Shown here piece by piece: positions 1-5,859 of a stretch of 7,298 nt of DNA; the first letter of the stretch is position 1, and every line of letters begins with the position of its first letter. The stretch is from NCBI GenBank assembly GCA_016841125.1, contig JAENZU010000167.1, positions 1-7,298 of the forward strand, read 5' to 3'. A program made the position numbers and the translations under genes. The notes beneath the pieces were generated by a model that had not been told where the DNA came from, did not search any database, and saw only the letters and a list, made by a program, of their open reading frames with translations. This stretch comes from Melioribacter sp. (lineage in GTDB: Bacteria > Bacteroidota > Ignavibacteria > Ignavibacteriales > Melioribacteraceae).

Positions 1-400
1 GCAGCGCAAACCTGAGAGAAGTGAAACGAATGCCCTAAAAACCAATGTGAACCTCATAAAATCTGAGGCGGTAATAAATGAAAAACACTTTAAATGCTCA
101 GCCGGTAGCGGAGTAGAGGGAATTGTGGTGGCGGCAATGGGAGTTGGAAATGTTCCGTCAAAAGCATTTGAAGGAATTAAATACGCAATCGAAAAAGGGA
201 TTCCCACAGTGCTTGTTTCCCGCTGCCCCGCTGGGGAAACGCTTGATATTTACGGATATCCGGGCGCAGGAAAATGGCTTAAAAAAGCCGGCGTTATTTT
301 CACCGATTATCTCAATGGTCAAAAAGCCAGAATAAAATTGATGCTATGTCTCGGCAAAACAAAAGATCCAAATAAACTAAAAGAATTAATTGAAGAATGA
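1..400 (+). CDS. L-asparaginase, C-terminal part (5' end beyond the window)
   Basis: The frame is open to the left edge of the window, so the GTG at 47 is an internal valine codon rather than a start, and the gene is cut by the window. The visible 132 residues match the C-terminal domain of the bacterial asparaginase family, which hydrolyses L-asparagine to aspartate and ammonia. Family-like stretches are GVEGIVVAAMGVGNVPSKAF, LVSRCPAGETLDIYGYPGAG and GVIF followed by LNGQKARIKLMLCLG. The catalytic threonines and lysine lie in the N-terminal domain and cannot be checked. I cannot tell type I (cytoplasmic) from type II (periplasmic), so no gene symbol is given. The TGA stop overlaps the ATG of the next gene (ATGA), which suggests translational coupling. 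Confidence 0.88.
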   Translation, partial: QRKPERSETNALKTNVNLIKSEAVINEKHFKCSAGSGVEGIVVAAMGVGNVPSKAFEGIKYAIEKGIPTVLVSRCPAGETLDIYGYPGAGKWLKKAGVIFTDYLNGQKARIKLMLCLGKTKDPNKLKELIEE

Positions 401-918
401 GTTCGTTTACCGAAAAAGTAAAGCCGTGGTACGGATCGTTGGCAATTCTACCTTTTGTAATTTACTACACAATTAAAGCCGGCAAGTTCACTTTTATTGA
501 TTACATTAATTTGCTTATCCACGAAGGGGGTCACGGAATATTCCGGTTATTCGGGGAGTACATCTATTTTCTCGGCGGCACATTAATGCAACTAATTATT
601 CCCTGTTTATTCATCTACTTTTTCTGGAGCAACAAAAAAAGAATCGGGATGCAGTTTTCGATGGTTTGGCTTGGTGAAAGCAAGATGAATGTAAGCGTTT
701 ACGCGGCGGATGCCCGGGCTCAAAAACTACCGCTTCTCGGCGGCAATAAAGTTCAGCACGATTGGGCTTACCTTTTGAGTAAAATCGGTTTGCTGGAGTA
801 TGATACAATAATCGGTGGAATAATTTTCTACAGCGCGATAGCGGTTTTTTTGCTGGCATTATTAATACCATTAATTTGGAAAGAGTACGAACACGTAAAT
901 TTAAACTTGAAATTGTAA
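397..918 (+). CDS. Small multi-pass membrane protein with HEGGH metallopeptidase-like motif
   Basis: This is a 173-residue protein of unknown function whose ATG overlaps the asparaginase stop. Hydrophobic segments lie at about residues 13-28, 55-77 and 138-161. A zinc-ligand motif HEGGH at 42-46 fits HExxH and sits just before the second membrane segment, in the context LLIHEGGHGIF ... GGTLMQLIIP. This arrangement recalls M50-like intramembrane metallopeptidases, where the motif lies in or beside a membrane helix. A cytosol- or periplasm-facing segment follows, with NVSVYAADARAQKLPLLGG (98-116) and HDW (121-123); His121 or Asp122 could be a third metal ligand. The usual M50 NxxPxxxxDG motif is absent, so it is either a divergent relative or a non-peptidase. 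The protease call is inference; membrane location is well supported. Confidence 0.75.
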   Translation: MSSFTEKVKPWYGSLAILPFVIYYTIKAGKFTFIDYINLLIHEGGHGIFRLFGEYIYFLGGTLMQLIIPCLFIYFFWSNKKRIGMQFSMVWLGESKMNVSVYAADARAQKLPLLGGNKVQHDWAYLLSKIGLLEYDTIIGGIIFYSAIAVFLLALLIPLIWKEYEHVNLNLKL

Positions 919-928
919 TAATATTACA
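914..928. repeat. Short AT-rich palindrome over the stop codon
   Basis: Seven-base arms TGTAATA and TATTACA flank a single A, overlapping the TAA stop at 916-918. There is too little loop for an RNA hairpin. It could be a protein-binding site or chance in AT-rich DNA. Confidence 0.25.
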
Positions 929-1021
929 GATTCAAACCGGGGCGAACGAAAGAAAACCGCAAAGGCACAACGTCGCAAAGAAAAATTATTGGTAAAGGAA
1001 AATAAAAATTCTCGCAATTTG
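919..1021. other. Intergenic spacer with a duplicated CGCAAAG motif
   Basis: No gene is visible between the end of the membrane-protein gene and the first flanking repeat. CGCAAAG occurs at 958-964 and again at 974-980, in a purine-rich stretch (951-985). It resembles the degenerate CGCAAAG/CACAAAG-type intergenic repeats I recall from Bacteroidota-like genomes, but that likeness is from memory and only two units are present. Confidence 0.35.
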
Positions 1022-1083
1022 GAGTACTCGAGATTCCCGTAATTTATTGAACCAACTTTAGAAGTTAAATTGCGGGAATCTGT
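1022..1083. repeat. Flanking repeat, copy A, containing a long hairpin
   Basis: This 62 bp element starts with the 8-bp palindrome GAGTACTC (1022-1029). It contains a strong inverted repeat: 1031-1046 pairs with 1066-1081, giving 16 pairs with a single U-G wobble (1040/1072) and a 19-nt loop. An imperfect second copy in the same orientation lies at 1493-1555. It ends two bases before the stop codon of the endonuclease pseudogene (1085). It could act as a terminator for that gene, but no T-run follows directly on either strand. A dispersed palindromic repeat is the better reading. Confidence 0.6.
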
Positions 1084-1084
1084 A

Positions 1085-1399
1085 TTAAAATGCCTTCTTT
1101 ATTTGGTTCAGTACACTAATCAAATTATTTGATACTTCTTCATTCTTAAATCGGATAACTCTACAACCTGACAAATTTATTATTTCCGTTCATTCTTTGT
1201 CTTCGGTTAATCTGTATTTGTGATACTCTCCGTCCAATTCAAAAATCAATTTTTCACTATGACAGTAAAAATCCGCAACAAAAAGTGTTTCTCTTCCGGT
1301 AATATCACAAAATAATTTCGGCTTCAGTTGAGTTTTTTGAAGGTCTCTAGAGACAATTTTTACAATTTCAACTAATTCTTTCTTATTATTTAAACTCAT
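1085..1399 (-). pseudogene. DUF559-type endonuclease-domain gene, decayed
   Basis: Reading from ATG at 1399, the frame encodes 69 residues and then meets TGA at 1192-1190. After this stop the same frame continues for 34 family-like codons (TEIINLSGCRVIRFKNEEV and on) to TAA at 1087-1085. DUF559 proteins belong to the PD-(D/E)xK/Vsr-like nuclease fold. Visible family features are VADFYC (Asp43) and FELDGEYH (Glu54, Asp56), then the GCRVIRFKNEEV strand after the stop. The family normally has about 25 more residues, with a conserved Trp and a KFRRQ-like stretch, between the N-terminal helix (SRDLQKTQ here) and the first catalytic Asp. Here that stretch is missing, which implies an internal in-frame deletion. 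A CGA-to-TGA transition would explain the stop. A TTG start at 1411 is also possible. No good ribosome-binding site precedes either start. Confidence 0.75.
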
Positions 1400-1430
1400 T
1401 GGATTGTGCAATTATAATTGATCAAAAAGC

Positions 1431-1483
1431 AACTCATCCCCCTTTTATTCCCCCTTCTCTTGCGAAGAGAAGGGGGCTGAGTT
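1431..1483. repeat. GC-rich REP-like palindrome
   Basis: A perfect inner stem of 11-12 bp pairs 1450-1461 (CCCCCTTCTCTT) with 1465-1476 around a GCG loop. An outer six-base inverted repeat, AACTCA at 1431-1436 and TGAGTT at 1478-1483, frames it. A run of seven T lies at 1486-1492, nine bases after the inner stem. A plus-strand terminator is therefore conceivable, but the spacing is poor and no plus-strand gene ends nearby. C/G-block palindromes of this type are commonly dispersed in environmental bacterial genomes. Confidence 0.65.
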
Positions 1484-1492
1484 CATTTTTTT

Positions 1493-1555
1493 GAGTACTC
1501 ATGATCCCCACAATTTCTGAAACTAAAAATAGAAATCAAGATTGCGGGAATTTGT
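1493..1555. repeat. Flanking repeat, copy B
   Basis: This is an imperfect direct copy of 1022-1083. Both begin GAGTACTC, share GAT-CCC and CAATTT/TAATTT-type blocks, and end ATTGCGGGAAT followed by T/C TGT. By eye the identity is about two thirds to three quarters with one or two single-base gaps. The hairpin arms are less complementary here than in copy A, so this copy looks older or degenerate. Copies A and B lie on either side of the endonuclease pseudogene, about 470 bp apart. Confidence 0.55.
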
Positions 1556-1570
1556 TTGCTGTATAATAAA

Positions 1571-1609
1571 AATATAGTGCGGGTCGAAAATCTTCGACCC
1601 CTACATATT
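1571..1609. repeat. Imperfect hairpin with 8-bp perfect core
   Basis: GGGTCGAA (1581-1588) pairs perfectly with TTCGACCC (1593-1600) around the loop AATC. The stem continues outward past a 2x2 internal loop (1577-1578 with 1603-1604) and, past a one-base bulge, with AATAT (1571-1575) and ATATT (1605-1609). No T-run follows the stem, so a dispersed REP-like element is likelier than a terminator. Confidence 0.55.
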
Positions 1610-1634
1610 GAATTACTGATTTTTGTTTTAACAT

Positions 1635-1685
1635 TTACCTTCAAGGTATAAAAATATATTTGAGATCAAGTTTCCTTGAAGGTAA
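1635..1685. repeat. 12-bp inverted repeat
   Basis: TTACCTTCAAGG (1635-1646) is the exact reverse complement of CCTTGAAGGTAA (1674-1685), separated by a 27-base AT-rich spacer. No function is visible. It could be a repeat terminus, a dyad operator or a remnant of a small mobile element. Confidence 0.5.
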
Positions 1686-1717
1686 TAGGGATGTAAAAAG
1701 AAACAGAACACTGATAA

Positions 1718-1939
1718 TCCGCTTCGGTGCGACAGGGGTTGATTAAACATGCTACCACAGAAAAATTATTTATAGAGATACAACAACTTGTTCCTATCTG
1801 AAAAATAAAGTCTCTATTAGCTATTACTACTCTTGTCCTTGAAGATACTAATACTCAAAACGAAAAGACCGGCAAATAGATTCAGTTGTTTACTGAAGTG
1901 TTTATAGTTGTTCAAGACCCAAGAGAATTAAATTTATAA
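1718..1939 (+). pseudogene. Possible remnant reading frame (very weak)
   Basis: One plus-strand frame reads as protein-like sequence interrupted by two stops, TGA at 1799-1801 and TAG at 1877-1879, and ends with TAA at 1937-1939. Segments are IKHATTEKLFIEIQQLVPI, then SLLAITTLVLEDTNTQNEK, then IQLFTEVFIVVQDPRELNL. Each stop is one transition away from Arg or Gln (CGA, CAG). I recognise no family, there is no start codon or ribosome-binding site, and chance is a serious alternative. Confidence 0.18.
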
Positions 1940-1940
1940 T

Positions 1941-2144
1941 TTATCCGCCTACTAATTCACTTGTAAGCAATATATCCTCAGCAGAAGTAACAACGTCGGC
2001 AGTAATGTCTGAGGCTTCAACAGGTTTATGATTGATATAAACCCACATACCGTTATTTAAATTTTCTTTCAAAAAATCTAACGCTTCATTAACCTCAAAA
2101 GTTTTCTCTACTAATCCTTTGTTTGTTAATGTTTTTATTTGCAC
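1941..2144 (-). CDS. Small beta-grasp-like protein ending in Gly-Gly (ThiS/MoaD-type candidate)
   Basis: This 67-residue protein starts at GTG (2144-2142), preceded by GAGGA four bases upstream, which supports this start. The predicted layout is strand (2-7), strand (12-18), helix EALDFLKENLNNG (20-32), strand MWVYINHKPV (33-42) and final strand DILLTSELVGG (57-67). This is the order expected of ubiquitin-like beta-grasp sulfur carriers such as ThiS (66 residues in E. coli, also ending in GG) and MoaD. In those proteins the C-terminal Gly-Gly is adenylated by an E1-like enzyme and carries sulfur as a thiocarboxylate. No E1-like (ThiF/MoeB), ThiG or MoaE gene is in the window, so partner and pathway are unknown. 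It is the last gene of the minus-strand run, 44 bp after the SDR gene. The fold is inferred from length, pattern and C-terminus, not a close match. Confidence 0.7.
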   Translation of the reverse strand: MQIKTLTNKGLVEKTFEVNEALDFLKENLNNGMWVYINHKPVEASDITADVVTSAEDILLTSELVGG

Positions 2145-2148
2145 AATA

Positions 2149-2153
2149 TCCTC
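2149..2153 (-). promoter_or_regulatory. Ribosome-binding site deciding the GTG start
   Basis: GAGGA on the minus strand lies four bases before the GTG at 2144. It is the best ribosome-binding site near this frame and supports the non-ATG start of the small Gly-Gly protein. Confidence 0.55.
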
Positions 2154-2188
2154 GTTTCAAAATTTTAATTTCTATTAAATTATGCTGC

Positions 2189-3151
2189 TCACATCTTAAA
2201 AAATTTCTTCGCCCACTCAAAGGTCTTCTCAATTCCTTCTTCGTATGGAGTTGAGGGAATTTCTCCGAAAGCATCCAAATATTTACTTCCGTCTAAAACT
2301 AATTTTTCCCTTTTCAAATAAAGCATTTCTTTCACTTCTCTCACAACGGGATTAAACAAACCCATCAATGTAAAAATCAAATCCGAATTTATTACCGAAA
2401 GCATTGAAGAATTTCCCCCTTTTTTTGAAACGAGGTTGAGAAAATCCATAGTTGTGATCGGTTTATATGCCGGGACATTAAACTCTTCATTATTGGATTT
2501 TTCAGATAATGCTGCACTCACCATAGCTTTTCCGGCGTCCTCAATAAAAATGTATTCCGTTTCGGTATATTTGTCCCCAATCCACTGAAGTCTTTTTCCT
2601 TTAATCGCGTTAGTGAAAATTTTCTCCGAAAAACCGTTAATCACATAGGGTCCGTAAAAATCGGGGAATCTTACAACCGTATAAACCAATCCATTTTTTT
2701 CCGCAGCTTTATGAATTTCATTTTCCATAACAACGCGTATTTTTCCTTTTTTGGTATGCGGATTCCATGGGTGCTTTTCATTAACGGGGTTATTTTCCGC
2801 GTGTCCGTAAACATAAACATTTCCGGGTAAAACAAATTTAACCTTGGCTTCCGTCGCAGCTGAGAGTGAAACTTTTAACAGAGTTAAAGCCTTTTCTTCC
2901 CAATTTCGGTACGGAATATTTGTGCAGTAATAAAGATGGCTTGCATCACTCAATCCGCCGAGTATATCGTTTTTATTATTAGCATCCCCTTTAAGAATTT
3001 TAATATCGTCAAACTCGGCAAAGTATTTTTTAGCTTTATCTTCATTTCTAACCAAAACGGTAACGGGAATATCTTTTTCTAGTAATGCTTTAACTGTAGA
3101 TCTCCCGATTCCGCCGGTTGCACCAACAACGAGATGTCTTTTCTTTTCCAT
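2189..3151 (-). CDS. NAD(P)-dependent epimerase/dehydratase-like protein (atypical SDR)
   Basis: This is a 320-residue Rossmann-fold protein. The dinucleotide motif GATGGIG lies at 10-16 (GxxGxxG), LVRN at 33-36 is the end of the second strand where the nucleotide is selected, and GDA at 55-57 contacts the adenine in relatives. NVYVYG (111-116) and VVRFPDFYGP (159-168) match the extended SDR pattern of nucleotide-sugar epimerases/dehydratases. Where such enzymes have YxxxK (after the P-x-x-P region), this protein reads KGKIR (135-139), so the catalytic Tyr and Lys appear to be Lys and Arg. It may therefore be an atypical SDR, such as a reductase, NAD(P)-sensing or binding protein, rather than an epimerase. 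The substrate is unknown. A GAGGAAG ribosome-binding site precedes the ATG. It starts 14 bp after the phosphoesterase stop, so the two are probably co-transcribed. Confidence 0.88.
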   Translation of the reverse strand: MEKKRHLVVGATGGIGRSTVKALLEKDIPVTVLVRNEDKAKKYFAEFDDIKILKGDANNKNDILGGLSDASHLYYCTNIPYRNWEEKALTLLKVSLSAATEAKVKFVLPGNVYVYGHAENNPVNEKHPWNPHTKKGKIRVVMENEIHKAAEKNGLVYTVVRFPDFYGPYVINGFSEKIFTNAIKGKRLQWIGDKYTETEYIFIEDAGKAMVSAALSEKSNNEEFNVPAYKPITTMDFLNLVSKKGGNSSMLSVINSDLIFTLMGLFNPVVREVKEMLYLKREKLVLDGSKYLDAFGEIPSTPYEEGIEKTFEWAKKFFKM

Positions 3152-3155
3152 TTTA

Positions 3156-3162
3156 CTTCCTC
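3156..3162 (-). promoter_or_regulatory. Strong ribosome-binding site of the SDR gene
   Basis: GAGGAAG on the minus strand lies four bases before the ATG at 3151 and within the 14-bp gap after the phosphoesterase TAG stop. It supports the chosen start and co-transcription. Confidence 0.65.
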
Positions 3163-3165
3163 GCT

Positions 3166-4320
3166 CTATTTAAAAATCACCTTTAAATTAATTATTTCTG
3201 ATGAACTCCCAAGGCGCACGGGCGGACCCCAGCCTCCCACGCCGCATGAAACATAAAAATGTGTATCGGATTTCTTTTTATATCCCCAGCTTAACTCGTA
3301 AACCATTTTGGTGATGAAGTTTAGAGGCCATAGCTGTCCGTGATGAGTGTGTCCCGAAAGCTGCAGATCTACACCGTTCTTAACAGCCAAATCCAAATTA
3401 AACGGCTGATGATCCATCAAAATAACCGGAAGGTTTTTATCGGCATCAGCCAGAATATGTTCCAGAGGTTTTCTTTTTAAATTTGCAAATTGAGCGCTGC
3501 TGCTGTCTTCTCTTCCAGCGATCACAAGTGAACCATCGATCACCAAATAATTGTCTCGTATCATTTTTACATTATGATCTTCCAAATACTTTACAGCCTC
3601 TTCAACTCCGCCGATATATTCGTGGTTTCCGGTAATTGCATAAACGCCATATTTTGATTTAAGATTTGCCAAAGCCCCGCCTGTATTCTGCTTTAAAACC
3701 GGAGCCAAATCCTCATCAATCACATCTCCGGGAAAAAGGATCAAATCCGGCTTAAGCGAATTGATGATCTCAACATATTTATCCACTTGTTTTCTACCGA
3801 CGATGGTGCCCATGTGAATGTCCGAAGCGACCGCAATTTTCAACTCTTTCCATTTAGCGGGCTTATTAATTTTGATTTCAAGATCCCGCACTTGCGGCGA
3901 CATAAAATTAATGTATCCCGCAATAACAATTATTGCCGATATTGCCGTAACCGAAATGCCGGTAATAAATTTTGCTTTGGCATAATTGGCGGTAATAATA
4001 TTTGGGAATATTCCGAATAGGTAATCGAGCAATCTCAAAATATCGAAAAGCAAAGCCCACAAAACAAAGTAGAGCATAAAAGCCAGCCAAATTGAACCGA
4101 TCCAAACAAAAATATCGGAAACGTGCGAAAGCCAAAACCGCTCCATCACTCTCCCGATCCAAAAAGAGAGAGAAAAGAGAAGAAACAGACCAATGTAATA
4201 ACCTCTTAAATTTGAGTCGGTCGGTAATGTCTGTAACCCGCGGCGGAAAATGTAATAGTTAACAGAAATGTAAACTAAAAGAACGATCGAAATAAAAATT
4301 AGGAAACTGCTTAATTTCAT
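3166..4320 (-). CDS. Membrane-anchored calcineurin-like metallophosphoesterase
   Basis: This 384-residue protein has an N-terminal membrane region and a C-terminal phosphoesterase domain. Hydrophobic segments are at about 5-25, 41-56, 70-92 and 119-139. The catalytic domain then carries the full metal-binding set: SDIHMG (Asp167, His169), GDVID (Asp199), GNHEY (Asn232, His233), DHQP (His304) and GHTHHGQ (323-329). This order matches the YkuE/YaeI/LpxG-like branch of the calcineurin-like superfamily, which hydrolyses phosphodiester or pyrophosphate bonds with two metal ions. Some members cleave UDP-2,3-diacylglucosamine in lipid A synthesis, but the substrate here cannot be deduced. The domain probably lies on one membrane face behind four helices. 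All key residues are intact. It lies 55 bp downstream of glgA and 14 bp upstream of the SDR gene. The ribosome-binding site before its ATG is weak. Confidence 0.92.
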   Translation of the reverse strand: MKLSSFLIFISIVLLVYISVNYYIFRRGLQTLPTDSNLRGYYIGLFLLFSLSFWIGRVMERFWLSHVSDIFVWIGSIWLAFMLYFVLWALLFDILRLLDYLFGIFPNIITANYAKAKFITGISVTAISAIIVIAGYINFMSPQVRDLEIKINKPAKWKELKIAVASDIHMGTIVGRKQVDKYVEIINSLKPDLILFPGDVIDEDLAPVLKQNTGGALANLKSKYGVYAITGNHEYIGGVEEAVKYLEDHNVKMIRDNYLVIDGSLVIAGREDSSSAQFANLKRKPLEHILADADKNLPVILMDHQPFNLDLAVKNGVDLQLSGHTHHGQLWPLNFITKMVYELSWGYKKKSDTHFYVSCGVGGWGPPVRLGSSSEIINLKVIFK

Positions 4321-4375
4321 ATGTGGTGTCTCATTAAAGAATAATACCTTTTAACAGCCGGATTATAAAATAAGT

Positions 4376-5848
4376 TTAATTTCCTTTCTTCTTTGCAATT
4401 GCCCGGGCATAAAGCTCTGCATATTTTTCAGCCGAATACTTCCATGAGTAAACTTTTTGCATTCCGTTCATTTGGATTTTATGCCAAACCGGTTTGTTGT
4501 GGAAATCATTTATCGCCCGCTGCACGGCGTGAAGAAGTGCATATCCGGAATAATCGTTAAACGAATATCCGTTACCGATATCCATTCCGTAAGTGTTGTA
4601 TTCATTCCAATCCTGCACGGTATCTGCCAGTCCGCCGGTTTTGCGAACTATCGGCACAGTTCCGTATTTAATCGAATAAATTTGATTTAACCCGCACGGT
4701 TCGTAACGCGAGGGCATTAAAAACATATCGGCACCGGCTTCAATTAAGTGGGAAAGGTCGTTATTGTATCCCTGATAAAAACTAACTTTGTACGGGAAAT
4801 TATACGCCATGCTTCGGAACATATCTTCATATTTAGATTCACCGCTTCCGAGAACTACCCATTGAGCATTTAAGTGAACAAGTTCGTTGATCACATGAGA
4901 GACAATATCAAATCCTTTTTGAATTGCCAGCCTCGAAATAATTCCTATTAGCGGGATGTTCGGATCGAAGTCTAGATTCATTTGCTGCAGAAGATGTTTT
5001 TTATTTTCGATTTTATTCGAAAGGTCCGACATAGAATATTGAAATGGAATAGATCGGTCTGTCTCGGGATTCCAGATATCGTAATCAACACCGTTTATGA
5101 TTCCGTAGAGATCATCTTTGCGCATCATCAGAAAATCCTGCATGCCGGAACCATATTCGGCGGTTAGTAATTCTTTTGCATACGTCTCGCTGACCGTCGT
5201 CAATATTTCGGAAAAATGAATTGCGCCCTTCATAAAATTGACGCCCCCTTCATGCTCGAGCGGACCGCCGGGATAGTAATATGCCCCGTTTAATTCGGCG
5301 CGGAACATTGTATCCTGCGAGAACCTTCCCTGATAGCCGATGTTGTGAATTGTGAATAGAAAGGCTGATTTGTCGAACAGCTTGTCCCAACTGTAATTAT
5401 CTTTAACTAGTATCGGCATTAAAGCTGTCTGCCAATCGTTGATGTGAAAAACGTCGGGAGCCCAGCTTATACGCTGTAGAAATTCTATTACCGCCTTTTG
5501 GAAAAGGATGAAGCGCTCGTCCTCATCCCAATCATCAGTATAAATTTGATGTCGGTGAAAGAACGGGGGATAGTCGATAAAATGTATATCTACATTTGAG
5601 CCGGGCAGCTTTCCGTTAAAAACATGAACAGATTTTGTGTGCCCGCCTGTGCGGATAAACATCTCACCAATAGCGTTGTTATATTTTAAGTTATATTTAT
5701 TTTCATCAATCGAGTAATATTTAGGCATAAAGACTTTTACTTCATTACCTAAATTTTCTATTTCTTTGGGAAGCGCCCCGGCAACATCGGCAAGCCCGCC
5801 GGTTTTTGCAAAAGGGACAACTTCGCTGGAGACAAAAGCAATTTTCAT
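4376..5848 (-). CDS. glgA: Glycogen synthase (ADP-glucose type, GT5)
   Basis: This 490-residue enzyme, close to the usual 475-500, transfers glucose from ADP-glucose to the non-reducing end of alpha-1,4-glucan in the cytoplasm. Family motifs are all present: KTGGLADV (15-22), the ADP-glucose-binding loop; HINDW (135-139); HNIGYQG (168-174); GIINGVD (249-255); SRLAIQKGFD (305-314), with the phosphate-contacting Arg306 and Lys311; and PSRYEPCGLNQ (379-389) with Glu383 in the catalytic EPxG-type motif. KTGGLADTV recurs near residue 405. No lesion is visible. The ATG follows the stop of the T9SS protein gene by only 11 bp, with a modest AGGT ribosome-binding site overlapping that gap, so both are probably on one mRNA. 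No glgC, glgB or glgP lies in the window. Confidence 0.96.
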   Translation of the reverse strand: MKIAFVSSEVVPFAKTGGLADVAGALPKEIENLGNEVKVFMPKYYSIDENKYNLKYNNAIGEMFIRTGGHTKSVHVFNGKLPGSNVDIHFIDYPPFFHRHQIYTDDWDEDERFILFQKAVIEFLQRISWAPDVFHINDWQTALMPILVKDNYSWDKLFDKSAFLFTIHNIGYQGRFSQDTMFRAELNGAYYYPGGPLEHEGGVNFMKGAIHFSEILTTVSETYAKELLTAEYGSGMQDFLMMRKDDLYGIINGVDYDIWNPETDRSIPFQYSMSDLSNKIENKKHLLQQMNLDFDPNIPLIGIISRLAIQKGFDIVSHVINELVHLNAQWVVLGSGESKYEDMFRSMAYNFPYKVSFYQGYNNDLSHLIEAGADMFLMPSRYEPCGLNQIYSIKYGTVPIVRKTGGLADTVQDWNEYNTYGMDIGNGYSFNDYSGYALLHAVQRAINDFHNKPVWHKIQMNGMQKVYSWKYSAEKYAELYARAIAKKKGN

Positions 5849-5859
5849 ATCTACCTAAA

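Larger units (their letters stand above)
1400..1940. other. Gene-free junction rich in palindromes
   Basis: There is no intact gene in this stretch. It contains four separately listed elements: a GC-rich palindrome (1431-1483), the second flanking repeat (1493-1555), an imperfect hairpin (1571-1609) and a 12-bp inverted repeat (1635-1685). From 1690 to 1940 there is only a possible decayed plus-strand reading frame and weak hairpins (7-bp arms 1772-1778/1811-1817; 6-bp arms 1881-1886/1892-1897). It lies at the junction where the plus-strand genes and the minus-strand gene run converge. Confidence 0.6.

Noticed and set aside
611..871. Minus-strand 86-codon open frame
   Set aside because: It lies opposite the membrane-protein gene, has a Cys/Arg-rich composition and resembles no family; it is a shadow frame.
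1190..1192. TGA inside the endonuclease frame as a recoded sense codon
   Set aside because: The neighbouring asparaginase gene uses TGA as its normal stop, and the same nuclease frame also lacks an internal segment, so ordinary gene decay explains it better.
1409..1420. Perfect palindrome CAATTATAATTG with an embedded TATAAT as promoter of the nuclease gene
   Set aside because: No -35-like box lies at a usable distance and the motif is self-complementary AT-rich sequence, likely chance.
1450..1492. Intrinsic terminator (GC-rich stem plus T7)
   Set aside because: The T-run begins nine bases after the inner stem and no plus-strand gene ends nearby; a dispersed palindrome is more likely.
1022..1685. 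CRISPR array
   Set aside because: The repeats are few, of different sequence and irregularly spaced, and no cas gene is present.
1881..1897. Terminator hairpin for the minus-strand gene run
   Set aside because: The stem is only six base pairs, AT-rich, and has no T-run directly after it on the minus strand.
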